Positions 35,901-46,613 of a DNA stretch of 64,000 nt are shown piece after piece (the stretch's first letter is position 1; each line of letters begins with the position of its first letter). A model generated the notes under the pieces. That model was not told the DNA's origin. It worked only from the letters and a program-made list of their open reading frames with translations, and did no database searches. Where the stretch lies: contig NTMA01000126.1 in NCBI GenBank assembly GCA_002917075.1, positions 1 through 64,000 on the forward strand, given 5' to 3'. The stretch is from Hawksworthiomyces lignivorus (lineage: Eukaryota > Ascomycota > Sordariomycetes > Ophiostomatales > Ophiostomataceae). The position numbers and the translations under genes were made by a program.

Positions 35901-38899
35901 TCCTTGTCATTCTTTTCTTGATCACTGCCACCGTTGAACTGGGAGGTCTCGTCGGCAAGAATCTTGGTGTCCTTAACGAAGCAATCCCATTCCTGAGGGT
36001 GTAGCTGTTTCAGATACTCCAGTTGGGTGACGCGAGAGTACGGTTCGTCTTCACGAATGATCTCACGGAGCGACAGCAGAATCTTTTCGCTGTAATGAGG
36101 AATGAGAACCGTGAAAGTCGGCATATTATCGACAGGAAGTGGCTCCGGAATTGGTGTTGACAGCGACTGAGCGAAGAAGGAGATACGACGCTCTGCCTCA
36201 CCATGCGTAGGGAAGTATTCGGTCTTGAAAGAGTGATCTTCTTGAGAGACAAAGAAAGTCGGAGCACGCAGTGTACGCTTGCCCTCCTGCTCAGAAGGAA
36301 CCTGGTGGTATAGAAGCTTCTGAACATGGTCAATGGCCAACAGATGTTCACGGTACATGGAAATAACAACGGCGTTCCAGATCTGGGAAATCAAGACCTT
36401 CGGTTTGTATTTGATCTCCATGTCGGTAGTGGCGAGAACCTTGGAATAGATACGTTTTGGCAAACGAGAGAAAATGTTACGCCATGGTGTCAAGATAGAC
36501 GAGCCAAGATAGAACGAACGAGCAATAGAGAAGGCCGTGTTAAACAAAACGTACCAGAGGTAAGTATCCAAGAAAAAGAAGATGAGATTAGAGAAAGCCA
36601 TGAGACCTAAAAGAATCTTTGGTTGGTATTTGCAGAGATATGTCTTCAAAATTGTATCGCCAAGGCAACTGTCGACATTCATGATATCAAGATAGCGAAT
36701 CGAATCACGGAAGGCACGTGTCAAGTATACGTAAGATTCTCCCATCTTTGCGCCAAAAACACAGACCCATAGGAAGTAGGACAGGGCGATATCATTTCCT
36801 TTGAGACGTGGGTAGCTGGCAGTGAAGGTCTGACTCGCCACGTAGCGGCGTGAGTTCTTCGTCAAGTAACTACCGAACAGGCCACCAAGAGGCATGACGG
36901 CGAAGAAAATAAATGTGATTATAGCGATGAAGAACTGCACAATGCCGAGAATAAGAGCAATGCGGCCCTCCTGCTTTTTAGTGTACGCAGCAGTGTCTGA
37001 CTCTGGCATGAAGACGTACACGCCGGGGCCAACATTGATAACGAAGATGACAATCAGGAACAGAAGCCGCTTGGTCAAGTGTTGTGCACCGGCCCAGCGG
37101 CGAGGAACGTAGGCCCACTCAGCGAGAGTAGCGATGATCTGGACGAGGGAAGCGATGCCACCACCAAAAGCGACAATGGACCACTGGGCAGCAGCTGGGG
37201 GCTGTTGGTTGACCTGCTGTTCGTAGTTAGGGACCAGAAGTGTTGGGGCGCTGTACGACGTATAGAACCACCACATCGTCAGATGAATGATCCAGATACG
37301 GTTGAAGTTGACCATAAGATGGAACCATGAACGGGTCTCTTTGTAAGTCTTAAAAAAGCATTTCTTCCAGACAACGTCCTTGAGCTTGAGGTAGCGCTCA
37401 GCCGGAGGGATATCGACGAGTTTGGTCTTATCTTCGAAGACGATACGCTCGATACCCTCAGGGTACCAGAAGAGCTGGTTGCAGTCATCATAGCCAATGA
37501 TTTTATTGTGGTCTCGCTCGCGGCGGACATAGACGCCATTCAAAATTTCGTAACCCTGATCGCGGCAGTAGTTGTACAGGGGCGTAATAACAGTATTCAG
37601 ATAAGTGAATTCCTCAATTGGCTCAACCTGGTTCTGGCAAGCAGGTGAGTTGAGATAGTCATCGGCACACTTGAAGATGAAGCAGAGACACTCTGGCATA
37701 AAGCGGACCTGGTTTGCTTCTCCCCAGCAGAGCAAGTATAGAGCCAACTGGCGCACACGATCATGCTGTGACATGCGGTTCATACGCGTCTTCCAACGAT
37801 ACTCGGCTGCTTCCAGAGACTGATCTCCTTCTAGATCATCAAGGACTTCGTCTTCATTCTGGGCGTCGGCTTTCTTGTTCTTACGCTTCTTGCGCTTTAG
37901 CCCTTGGCCCTTCATATTCGCAAAGCCAACTGCGTCGTCGAGATCAAGATGAGCAGCAAAGTACCACTTGCGGTAGTTGGCGTTCTCACCACCAATGTAA
38001 TCAGCATGGAGAGACAAAAGAGCCTGGTTAGGCGTCATGCGGGAGGCACGCGAATCCAGCAGAGTCATGAGATGGTCGTACATGTTGCGCATGCTGTCAC
38101 GCTGGAAACCGAACTTTGCTGTCAGGTCCATGAAGATGTCTTCAATCTCCTCCTTTGACAAGGGGATCTGGGCATCCGAAGTCCATGCTGGGTACGGCTC
38201 GCGCGAACGCTGACCTGCAGGAAGAACATTGCCATAGTCTAGGCCATAGTTGGGAGTAGAAGCGCCAGATGAGCGGTTGCCACCATAGGATATCTGAGAC
38301 GAGGGTGGGCGGTAACCACGACCACCGGGAGGCATTTGGCCGTCGTTGTAGCCGTTGAAGCGTTCATCACCACGGCCGTAGTAGTCCATGTCGGTGGCAC
38401 GGGCCATATCTGAACGCATGGTGAAGTCGCTAAAGGTCTCCGAATCTTCTTCGGAACCATGACGGTGGCCATTGTTCGCATAACCGCCAGATTGGTCATA
38501 TCCCTGATTGTCATAGTAGCCGTTGTGGTTGCCTTCGTTGTAGTACTCATCGTGGTACTGGTCCTGGTTTTCGTAATATCCGCCGTCCTGGTGATATGGG
38601 TTATTCGCGTCGGCGTTGTAGTAGCCACTAGAAATGGTATGTTAGTAAAATTGATGTTGAACAATGCAAAACAAAAGGTACTTGTACCAGCTACAATAGA
38701 ATAGACTAAACCAGACTTACGCTTCGTCATAGTAGCCATCGTTGTGGTTGTTATGGCCATTGTGATCATAATTGCCGCCGTTTTGTTCATAGTATTGTTG
38801 TTGTTGTTGTTGTTCATCTTGGTAGTACGAATCGGTGTTACCTTGATGATGCTGGCCGTAGCCATTATCGTATTCGTTGTGGCCTTGATATCCAGACAT
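32911..38899 (-). CDS. FKS1: 1,3-beta-glucan synthase catalytic subunit
   Basis: This is a GT48 plasma-membrane enzyme that makes cell-wall beta-1,3-glucan from UDP-glucose, activated by Rho1; it is the target of echinocandins. Three exons are resolved on the minus strand: 38899-38721, 38627-33315 and 33250-32911, giving 1943 residues, slightly longer than the usual 1900 or so. The N-terminus is rich in Gln, Asn, His, Tyr and Gly. The FKS1 domain ([39 protein letters not shown]) is followed by membrane helices, the large cytosolic catalytic region ([20 protein letters not shown]) and a second helix group ending in the [20 protein letters not shown] tail. Hot spot 1 (residues 694-702) reads YLTRAFRDS instead of the common FLTLSFKDP. 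Hot spot 2 (from Asp1407) reads DWVYRSILS. The Trp of hot spot 3 ([10 protein letters not shown]) is kept. The reading frame is intact. Confidence 0.96.
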
Positions 38900-41107
38900 T
38901 TTGACTGTCTACTACCTACACGATGATGGGTCGTTAATAAGGCCTCGCATTGAGATGAATAATGCAAAACGAACTGTAAACAAGCTCTTAAAACAGGTTG
39001 AAAGAGAGGGGGGGAGATGTTGTGTCAGACAGATGTAGCGCTACTCTTTGTCCTAGTTGTTGACAGAGGCTGTGCTGCATAGGTGAAACCAGTGCAGGCG
39101 TGTGTTTGATGCGCTTTGATTGGAGGTCGACAGGATGAGCCACTTACCAATCACAGATGCATGGGACTAGAATTGGGAAGCAGGTCGACACCCAAATTGC
39201 GATTGGTCTGAGATACAACAATATCGAAATAGTGAGAAAATGTGGATGAATGAAAAACGGAAAGCCGTAGTGCAGCGAACCGTAAGAATATCAGTTCTTT
39301 GTGGCCGGCCACAGTAGCATACGAGTAAGAGAGAGGCTATTAGTGCCTGTTTCTTGGTGTATAGACAGGATTGAACGAGTGGCAGGAGTCTGGTGGGTAG
39401 ATGAACGAGTGTAGAGTCGCGTAAACGAGAGACAGTCGACAAAGAGAAAAATAGATCCGAAGATGGACAGCGCTGCTTGGTTGAATAGGTGATCCGATGA
39501 CGTTCGTGATTGGAGAAGCTTCACGAGTGAAGAACGAGAGGTAGGGAGAAGAGAGAAATTATTGAAACGAGAGTAAGAACGAAAGAAAAAGGCGTAGACA
39601 AGAAACAAAACCAAGGAGGCCGTTATCACGGGATTAAAGATGCCAAAGACGAATCGAGGACAGACAATCGTCTCTTTTCCCTTGGTACAGTTTCCCTACG
39701 GGTTGGTCCCGTTGGAGGTGTCCTCGTGTCGTCTCTATCGCACCGGGACGAGGATTATGAGAATTTTACACGTCGACCAAAAATGGGGGGAGATACCCTC
39801 CGTGGTGCAAGAAGATCGTGAACGAGCGAGTGACAAGCAGAGATGAAAAGAAAAGCAGCGAGAGAGGAAGAAAAAGGAGAGGGGGAAATGTGTCGAGGTT
39901 AAAAGAAAGAGGCAAGAAAGTGAAAAACAGAAGAGAGAAGGGGGGGGGAGGAACAAATGGAAGAAGGAAAAGTTGGATTTAGGAGGCCAAGTCAATTACG
40001 GCCGTGGGGACGACAGATAGTGACGAGGGCACTCTAAACGGATAGTCCACGAATACACGTATCATTGCAATAGGGAAGGAACGAAAGGGGTTGGGGGGTG
40101 AGCAAAAGCTTGCATGGGGCGTGGGTGTGTTGCAAATCAGGAATAGAAAGGAGGGTGCGAACGAGTGAGAGGGCGCGCACACTTGCAGAGTTGCACTGGC
40201 AATTGTGTCTCTCACAGTAAAGCAGTTCGCCGCAATTTCGCCCACAAAACACAAACAGGAGACAGGAACGCAAAAACTCGCCGGGGGGACGACTTTGACC
40301 CCCTATGCTTAGGTATGCTTACAGAGCCTACGCATGCTATTTGACCTACGCGTAAAGACAGGAGGCATAACTTGGCTGGGTCGGTGTTTCGAAGGGCAGG
40401 GGAAGTACGGAGTAGCAAACCTACGAACACATAGAGTTTGTGTCCATGTAGTGTGGGAAAGAGGGAAGGAAAAAAGGGGTAATGCAAATCCACCTAGAGA
40501 GAGAGCTACGTATAGCTTGACAAACTAGGGAGGCACGGAGGCTACTAGGACAGATACTACTGCGTACGGAGACGACGGATCTAAGTATAGAAAAGGAGCA
40601 CAGGGCAGTGAAACAGGAGAAAAAAAGTACGCTTTGGGGGATGAAATTGGGTAGCAAAGGAGAGAAGAGGCGATGCCACCAACCGGTACTCGTACACGTA
40701 TCGAGGCAACTCGCTGGGGTACGAAGGACGCCGCACGCAGTACATCTCTCGTTGTGGGTCTTGCACAGCGTAGACGAACAGAAGTATCCGACGAAGTACC
40801 TTCCAGCGTGCCTAGATATTATTGCGCAGATGCAAGCAGCAGGGGATTGGCCTTGGTTTACCGCCGCTAAATGGCCCACATTGCTAAGATGGGTGGTTAG
40901 TGCGATTGAGTGCATGATACCTCTATGTACCTAGAAGGTGTCTTTTGCAATATAAAGAAACCTTTTCATTGCAAAGTATTACAAAGTAGCAAACAGTGTG
41001 GAGTGTGGACGCGAGCGGCGGACTGTGTTAAGATGGAAAAGGGGGGTCGACGAGAGTACCCGACGGACGCGGACGAAGTGAAGAATCAAAAGCAAATGTG
41101 AGACGGT

Positions 41108-41116
41108 GGAAAAGGG

Positions 41117-41169
<53 letters not shown>

Positions 41170-41211
41170 NNNNNNNNGGAAAAGGGAAAAAAAAAAAAAA
41201 AAAAAAAAAAA
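41108..41211. repeat. Poly-A tract with assembly gap
   Basis: A GGAAAAGGG at 41108-41116 is followed by about 53 A. Eight N follow (41170-41177), then GGAAAAGGG again (41178-41186) and about 25 more A. The same string on both sides of the gap suggests that two contig ends overlap and the tract was duplicated by the assembly. Confidence 0.85.
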
Positions 41212-42257
41212 AAGAGTAACATTGGCATACGAGCTGCTGGCTCACACTAAAAAAAAATAAAAATAAAAAATAAAAAGGCGTAGAATCTACGGCGTCTCGA
41301 GCGTATGAGCCTATATACTAGAGAGATAAAAATCGAATATGCTCGCGGCGAGTTGGGCAGGCAAGATACGACGAAGTGCGATACGAGCGAAACAGGCCAC
41401 AAACACGAGGTGGCGTCGCGGCGAAGCCTCTGGCGTTCTTGCTTGGAGCTACATCCTAATCACGAAAGCAACAATCCTTCCTGCTGCTTGTTTATTCACT
41501 GACTTTCATCCGACTACATTCTCTGGCCTACTTTTCCTCTTCTCTCTTTTTACCTCCTGGACCGGTAGGTGGTGCGGTTATACCCATTTTAAGTGGGTTT
41601 TCTGTAGCTTTTCCTTCTTTTTCTTCTTTCTTTTTTTCTACCATCCTCCTGATTTCTACATTCCCACCTTAAATTCTCATTCTTTTCTTAGGCATGCAAG
41701 GTACTAGCGCATGGCTTTTGCCACGCACCCACTCTCCCAGAAAAAAAAACTCGTCGAGGAAAATAGCATAGGGAAGAAATGGAGCCTGTGAGCCAATCGC
41801 CAGTCTGTGTATATATCGATGACGAGCGCGCAATTTGGGATCTCCTGCCGCTACCACGAGCCCGTGTTCGGGTGGCTCTCCGTGCAGTGGTTTTACGTGC
41901 AGCGCCGAGAAACCGCTATTGCTATTGCTAGCGGCCATAGCGCATCCATTTCAGCTCGAAGCGGGTGGCATGGATATTACACTACACAATGTACACGTAC
42001 ATACTTTTCTTGATTGTGTAAGCGAACGTGTGCAGCGTGGCCCTCTTTTCGCCTAGGCACATATTCGGGCTCTTCAGCTGACATCGACTGACCTTCTACT
42101 TAAGCTGAGGCAAGCCTGCTTGCCAGCAATATGATAATCTGCTGCGCAAGTTTGTAATCAGTAGCGCACCGAAAGATGAAATTGCACAGCACTTGGCCAC
42201 CGAGTATTCCGGACATGGGTCGTCCTTCTCGAAGATGAACAGTCATAGAGATTTAAT

Positions 42258-42274
42258 TACGGAGTACGGAGTAC
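42258..42274. repeat. Tandem TACGGAGTAC motif
   Basis: The string TACGGAGTACGGAGTAC is two overlapping copies of TACGGAGTAC. Single copies or reverse complements occur elsewhere in intergenic DNA of this window (29650, 40405, 59181). Confidence 0.7.
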
Positions 42275-44652
42275 TCGTGCGAAATAAGAGGCACATGTGG
42301 ATGCGATATGATTGTCTATTAATAATGGCTCTATCGATTTCATGGTTTATCTGGCGTTATTTTGCCAAGGCGTGAGAGGAACATGCGGGCTGGCAGACCA
42401 GGAAGAATTTGGAGTAAATTGAAAATTGATTGCGTCCTCTCTGCAGGAAGCCTTGGGTCAAGGCTGCAGATAAGCTTCAGCTATGTTTCTACAGCCGGAG
42501 TAAGGGAGATTTGGTTGGGGCGGAAGAAGACGTTCGGCAGATCACAGGATGAAGAGCATGGGAGGACGAAAGGCAGAAGGAAAACAGGAAAACAAAAAAC
42601 TGGAATGGAAACAGGTTAATAGACTAGCTGGGATTGCCGATGAAGGAGGCTGGAAGAGACGACTACATATGTACAAGAGTGAGATTTTCTAACCAAATGG
42701 AGAATGAGTGGCGGAGTGCGACATAGATTCTAGAGTCAGCCGTAAAAAATGATTGCATGGACAGGCCGCAGAGGCGGGCAGATCATACGCTATGCATAAT
42801 GAGACCCGGGAACAATCTGCACGGCGGACGGGTCAATGCCGTGATTGAGAATAAAAGAGCACAGCACCAAGAAACAAGAAGCACGATAACACTAGGAGCA
42901 CAACGGAAATCTGTATTATCAAGACCTCCTCCAATATCATGGCCAATGATGGAGGCTAAAAGCAAACGGAACACGAAGTGGCTTGTGCGGCTATGTGGAA
43001 ATGCATGTCTTCGTAATATTGTACGGGGCACTTGAGAAACGCGACTTGATAAGAATGGATGTGTCTATTTAGCTGCGCTGATTTCTACTTCAAAAGTCGC
43101 TTAGTGCCATTTTTACTTTGCTTTAGCTCTCTCCTCCATCCTTACCACAATCAGCATTTTTACGCCAATAATAACGATGGAGCCTCATCTTGGTGTTGCG
43201 ATGGCGCTGCTGCTTTCGTACCGAAATAGCATCCCTTATCAATAGAAGGGCAGCAGCTTAAGACGCCATATGGGGAGGATGCCTTGGAGCGGCGCCGTGC
43301 AGACGGAAGGATTGGGCCAGCTGAGGCTGTCGACATTAGATAGTGAGAATTCTCTTCAAGCAGAAGATTGCCCAGATAACCCCAGTCAGTTCAATAGATT
43401 TGGTTTCAAGCGGTTTTACATACGCGAGCGCTATATCCTCACAATATGCTGAGAGCTTAGAAATTGAGCGCCTAGTTACCTGTCTAACTTATGAGCACAT
43501 CGATGCCAATTCCATTCGCGCCAGTCAGGCATGACGAAGACGTAGTTAGCAACCATATCGCATACTGTTGCTATTTGCCCTCCCAACACAGCACCAGGCC
43601 ACTCCCTAGTCATTTACCAGGAGGCTAGGTCCGTTACCGAACTCCGAGGTTTTGAATCGATACACCTATGGAGCTATGACACAGTCCGCTGGGGCGACTG
43701 GTAAGAACAAGCACGCCATTCGACCCTCGATGCAGGTCTCCAGGTGCTCGTACGTCTTCACAGCATCACTACTTGCTGCCCAATATATGTGACTTCCGGG
43801 GACCTTGCTACTAGGGCAGAACAATTTCAGAGTGACAACGGGCCAATGTCCACGGAGTAAAATGCTGGGAAACTCGAGATAAGGTAGGTGTCTGGATATA
43901 TTCAAAGGAAGAAACACAAATATGTTGTCATATGCGAATCCCGTACATAAGCCTGTTACTACAAGGCGACAAGCCTTGCCAAGAACACCATGGCTCGTAC
44001 ATGGGAGATATTGATCTCTAGGTAGTGAGACGAGTGCAGCTCTGCGATGTAAGTCCGCGTTCTGATAGGTGAAACCCGAGGTCATGACACTATAGACGCT
44101 GCCAGGCACAGATACTCCAGGACTGTCCTAGAAGGCCTGCAATCGTAATGTGTGCCGTAGTGTCTTATTTCATGGTGACGTTATCTTCACGTATTCTATG
44201 TGCTCTATTCGTTCTATCCGCCCTACACTCTCTCTTTGCTCGCTCTGCTTCTCTTGCCTCGAGCTTACCTCATCTAGCATCTTCGCCCTGTCGGTTCTGC
44301 TACGTCTTGTCGTCTCTTTCAACGCATTTAGCTCAACGATAGGACTGAGCCTACCCACCCAGCCCACCTCGGCTATCTTGCTCAGATCTTCCAGCGGGGC
44401 AGATTAACGGTTGTGCTTTCTAGTCACATAATTCAGTGATGTAGCTGTCTTCCCTACTTTCCTCTGGTGCAGACTATGCCTTCCCGCATTGCCTGCCTTG
44501 CTCATGTCCCACGATCTGGCAGGCGAACGCTCATGCCATCTCAGCGCAGGCGTTAATGCCAAGAGTGTCTCGGCCATCCTCCCCTCCCATTGCAGGCCCT
44601 GCCTGAGATATGTGAAAGGCTATACTATTCTAAGACTGCTTTCACGAAGCGA

Positions 44653-46177
44653 TTAGGCATTGCCACTCGGGCGAGAGCTAATCCCACTTGCAAACTCAGC
44701 GAGCAGCCTCTTGACCTCTATAACCATGTCATCTAGAGATACAAGTAGCCCCCTGTCTTTCTCTGTGTTTTCAGTCCTAGGCGATATGGCCCTTATACGA
44801 ACCTGCCCTGCTGTAACCTCATCTTCACCAAGCATAACAGCCACTGGAGCACCTTGTGATGCATTGAATTGTTGATGAGGCCGTGGCTTCACCTTGGCCG
44901 TGAATTCCGCCTGGATCCCAGCCTCCCACAGGCGACACGCCACGGCCATACGCTCCAGCAACAAGCCGTTGTAGGCCTTGCTACCGAACGCCATGATGTA
45001 CACATCGATATCTCGTGCCAGCTCGGAGGTCCCCTTTTTCTGCTGCCAGGCCGATAAAATGGAGAAGATACGGTCCACACCAAACGACAAGCCAACACAT
45101 GGAATTGGCTGCTTGTCGTACATGCCCACGAGCCCATCGTAGCGTCCACCTGCAGCTATACTGCCAACCTGGCCTGCTACTCCGGGCTGTTTCTGGGGAA
45201 TGACCCCGTATATGAGGCCCGAATAGTAATCTAAACCTCGCGCCAGAGACAGGTCGAAAGAGACCTTGTCAATAACGCCCATGGCTGAAAGGTACGAGGC
45301 CAATAGCTCCATATCCGACACACCAGACTGGATGCTCCCGTTAGCCATAAGGGTGGCGTCCGCTCTCAAAAACTGCACCATGTCTTGCAAACCACCGCTT
45401 TTGCGCACATAGATGCCCACTCGATCGGCAACGCTACTGTCGAGCTTCTTTTTCTCGACCATCTTTTTTTTCACATCATCCCACGACTCCTTGTCCAGTT
45501 TCTCCACGGCGGCGCTGGTGGGCCGAATTAGCTCCGGCGGAACACCAGCTACGCTGAACAGACCATCTAAGATGCGCCTGTGGTTGAGTTTGATGGTGAT
45601 GTTCAGCTGCAAGGCGTTGAATACCTCGGAAATAATACGTAAGATTTCCGCGTCAGGGATCATGGGGTCGTAAACGCCGGCAATGTCGAAATCGCACTGG
45701 TAAAACTCCCGGAGCCTGCCACGGGCAATGGCCGGCTGGTCTCGGCGGTACACCTTTGCGATCTAGTAGCGTTTAATCTGCTTGACATTGCTGTGCATAG
45801 CCAACCAGCGCGCGAAGGGGACAGTGAGGTCATAACGCAAAGAGCAGCGCTCACCCCCCTGGTCCTCGAGGTCATAGATCAACCGCGAGTCCTCTCCATA
45901 TTTTTCTGACAAAATCTCTCGCAGTCCAAAGACTGGGGTATCCAATGGAATGCCACCGTGCTGCTTGAAAATGTTGCTGATTGTCTGGCTATTACAGAGA
46001 CATGAAATTATTCATATTAGACAGCGCATCTCGACAATGCCCCATTTAAAATAGCAATATGGATGCGTACAATATATGCTCGCGGAGGAGCAAGTCTTGC
46101 CAAACCCAGTCGCGAGTGCCTTTAGGGGTCTTGAGCTGAACAGCCCTGTGAGAGGAGGGCACATTTGGGGTAGCCAT
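44653..46177 (-). pseudogene. Histidyl-tRNA synthetase, interrupted by one in-frame TAG
   Basis: HisRS charges tRNA-His with histidine. Two exons (46177-46071 and 45988-44653) join in frame to 481 codons. Marks are [33 protein letters not shown] (class II motif 1 region), REFYQCDFDIAG (motif 2), LARGLDYYSGLIYG (the HisA motif) and CVGLSFGVDRIF (motif 3), with an anticodon-binding domain at the C-terminus. Codon 111 is TAG (45763-45765 on the plus strand) inside the conserved KRY-x-IAKVYRRDQP stretch, where Gln or His is usual. One C-to-T change (CAG to TAG) explains it. The rest is open and well conserved. Alternatives are a decayed second copy, a sequencing error or read-through. An in-frame ATG 53 codons upstream could add a mitochondrial leader. 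Confidence 0.85.
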
Positions 46178-46613
46178 GCTTCCAGAATGCTTGCTGTGGA
46201 AACCCAGTGTGTCAAGGCAAGCGTTTGGAGGAAGTCTAATTACACATAAAATAATCACAGAAATTCCAGGATCATTTAGACGCGTATTTCTCCACAGCCG
46301 TGTAGACACTTCTACCATGTAGGAAGAACATACCAATTGATAAGTATTATAGTATCAAGGCTGGACCTAGAAAAGCAACTCGTGGGTCTTAGTCCTTAAT
46401 TTTTAGACTTCGCGGGCAGCTTTAGGTTGTCACGTGTCACGTTGTCTTGCCAACGAAACCTCAAAGATTTATGTTTGTTAAGATGGGATCGAGCGAACTG
46501 TAGGATCCGGGATTTAAGACAATTATATAGCATAATAGACCGCGACACTGCCAACAGCTGCAGGCACTTTGGACCAGGGAGATTCGTACACGGGCGAGTA
46601 CGGCGATTTCATC
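46178..46613. promoter_or_regulatory. Divergent HisRS/GCNA promoter with CACGTG
   Basis: A 436-base region separates the two divergent start codons. It contains GTCACGTGTCAC, with the E-box CACGTG at 46431-46436, a site type bound by bHLH factors such as Cbf1-like proteins. No other element is clear. Confidence 0.45.

Larger units (their letters stand above)
38900..44652. other. 5.7-kb region upstream of FKS1, no gene recognised
   Basis: About 39,500-40,000 is strongly purine-rich on the plus strand, that is pyrimidine-rich in the FKS1 sense, as in many fungal promoters and leaders. An assembly gap in a poly-A tract lies at 41117-41211. TACTCCGTAC-type motifs occur at 40405-40414 and 42258-42274. 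A CT-rich stretch lies at 44180-44340. Only short open frames without domains are present. The longest minus-strand frame (43666-44109) encodes an unrecognised 147-residue peptide and may be chance. Confidence 0.45.

Noticed and set aside
38239..38967. 242-residue minus-strand open frame rich in Thr, Asn and Met
   Set aside because: It is a frame-shifted reading of the repetitive FKS1 N-terminus; the correct frame gives the FKS1 start and intron.
41117..41169. Poly-A as the tail of a retroposed transcript
   Set aside because: No target duplication or gene-like sequence precedes it, and it lies at an assembly gap with duplicated flanks.
43666..44109. 147-residue minus-strand open frame as a gene
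   Set aside because: No recognisable domain, no clear promoter or splice context. It may be chance, so it is mentioned only in the intergenic entry.
45766..46070. An intron model that removes the TAG in the HisRS gene
   Set aside because: The stop is embedded in a conserved stretch with no GT-AG pair that keeps KRY and IAKVYRRDQP. Any such intron would delete essential residues.
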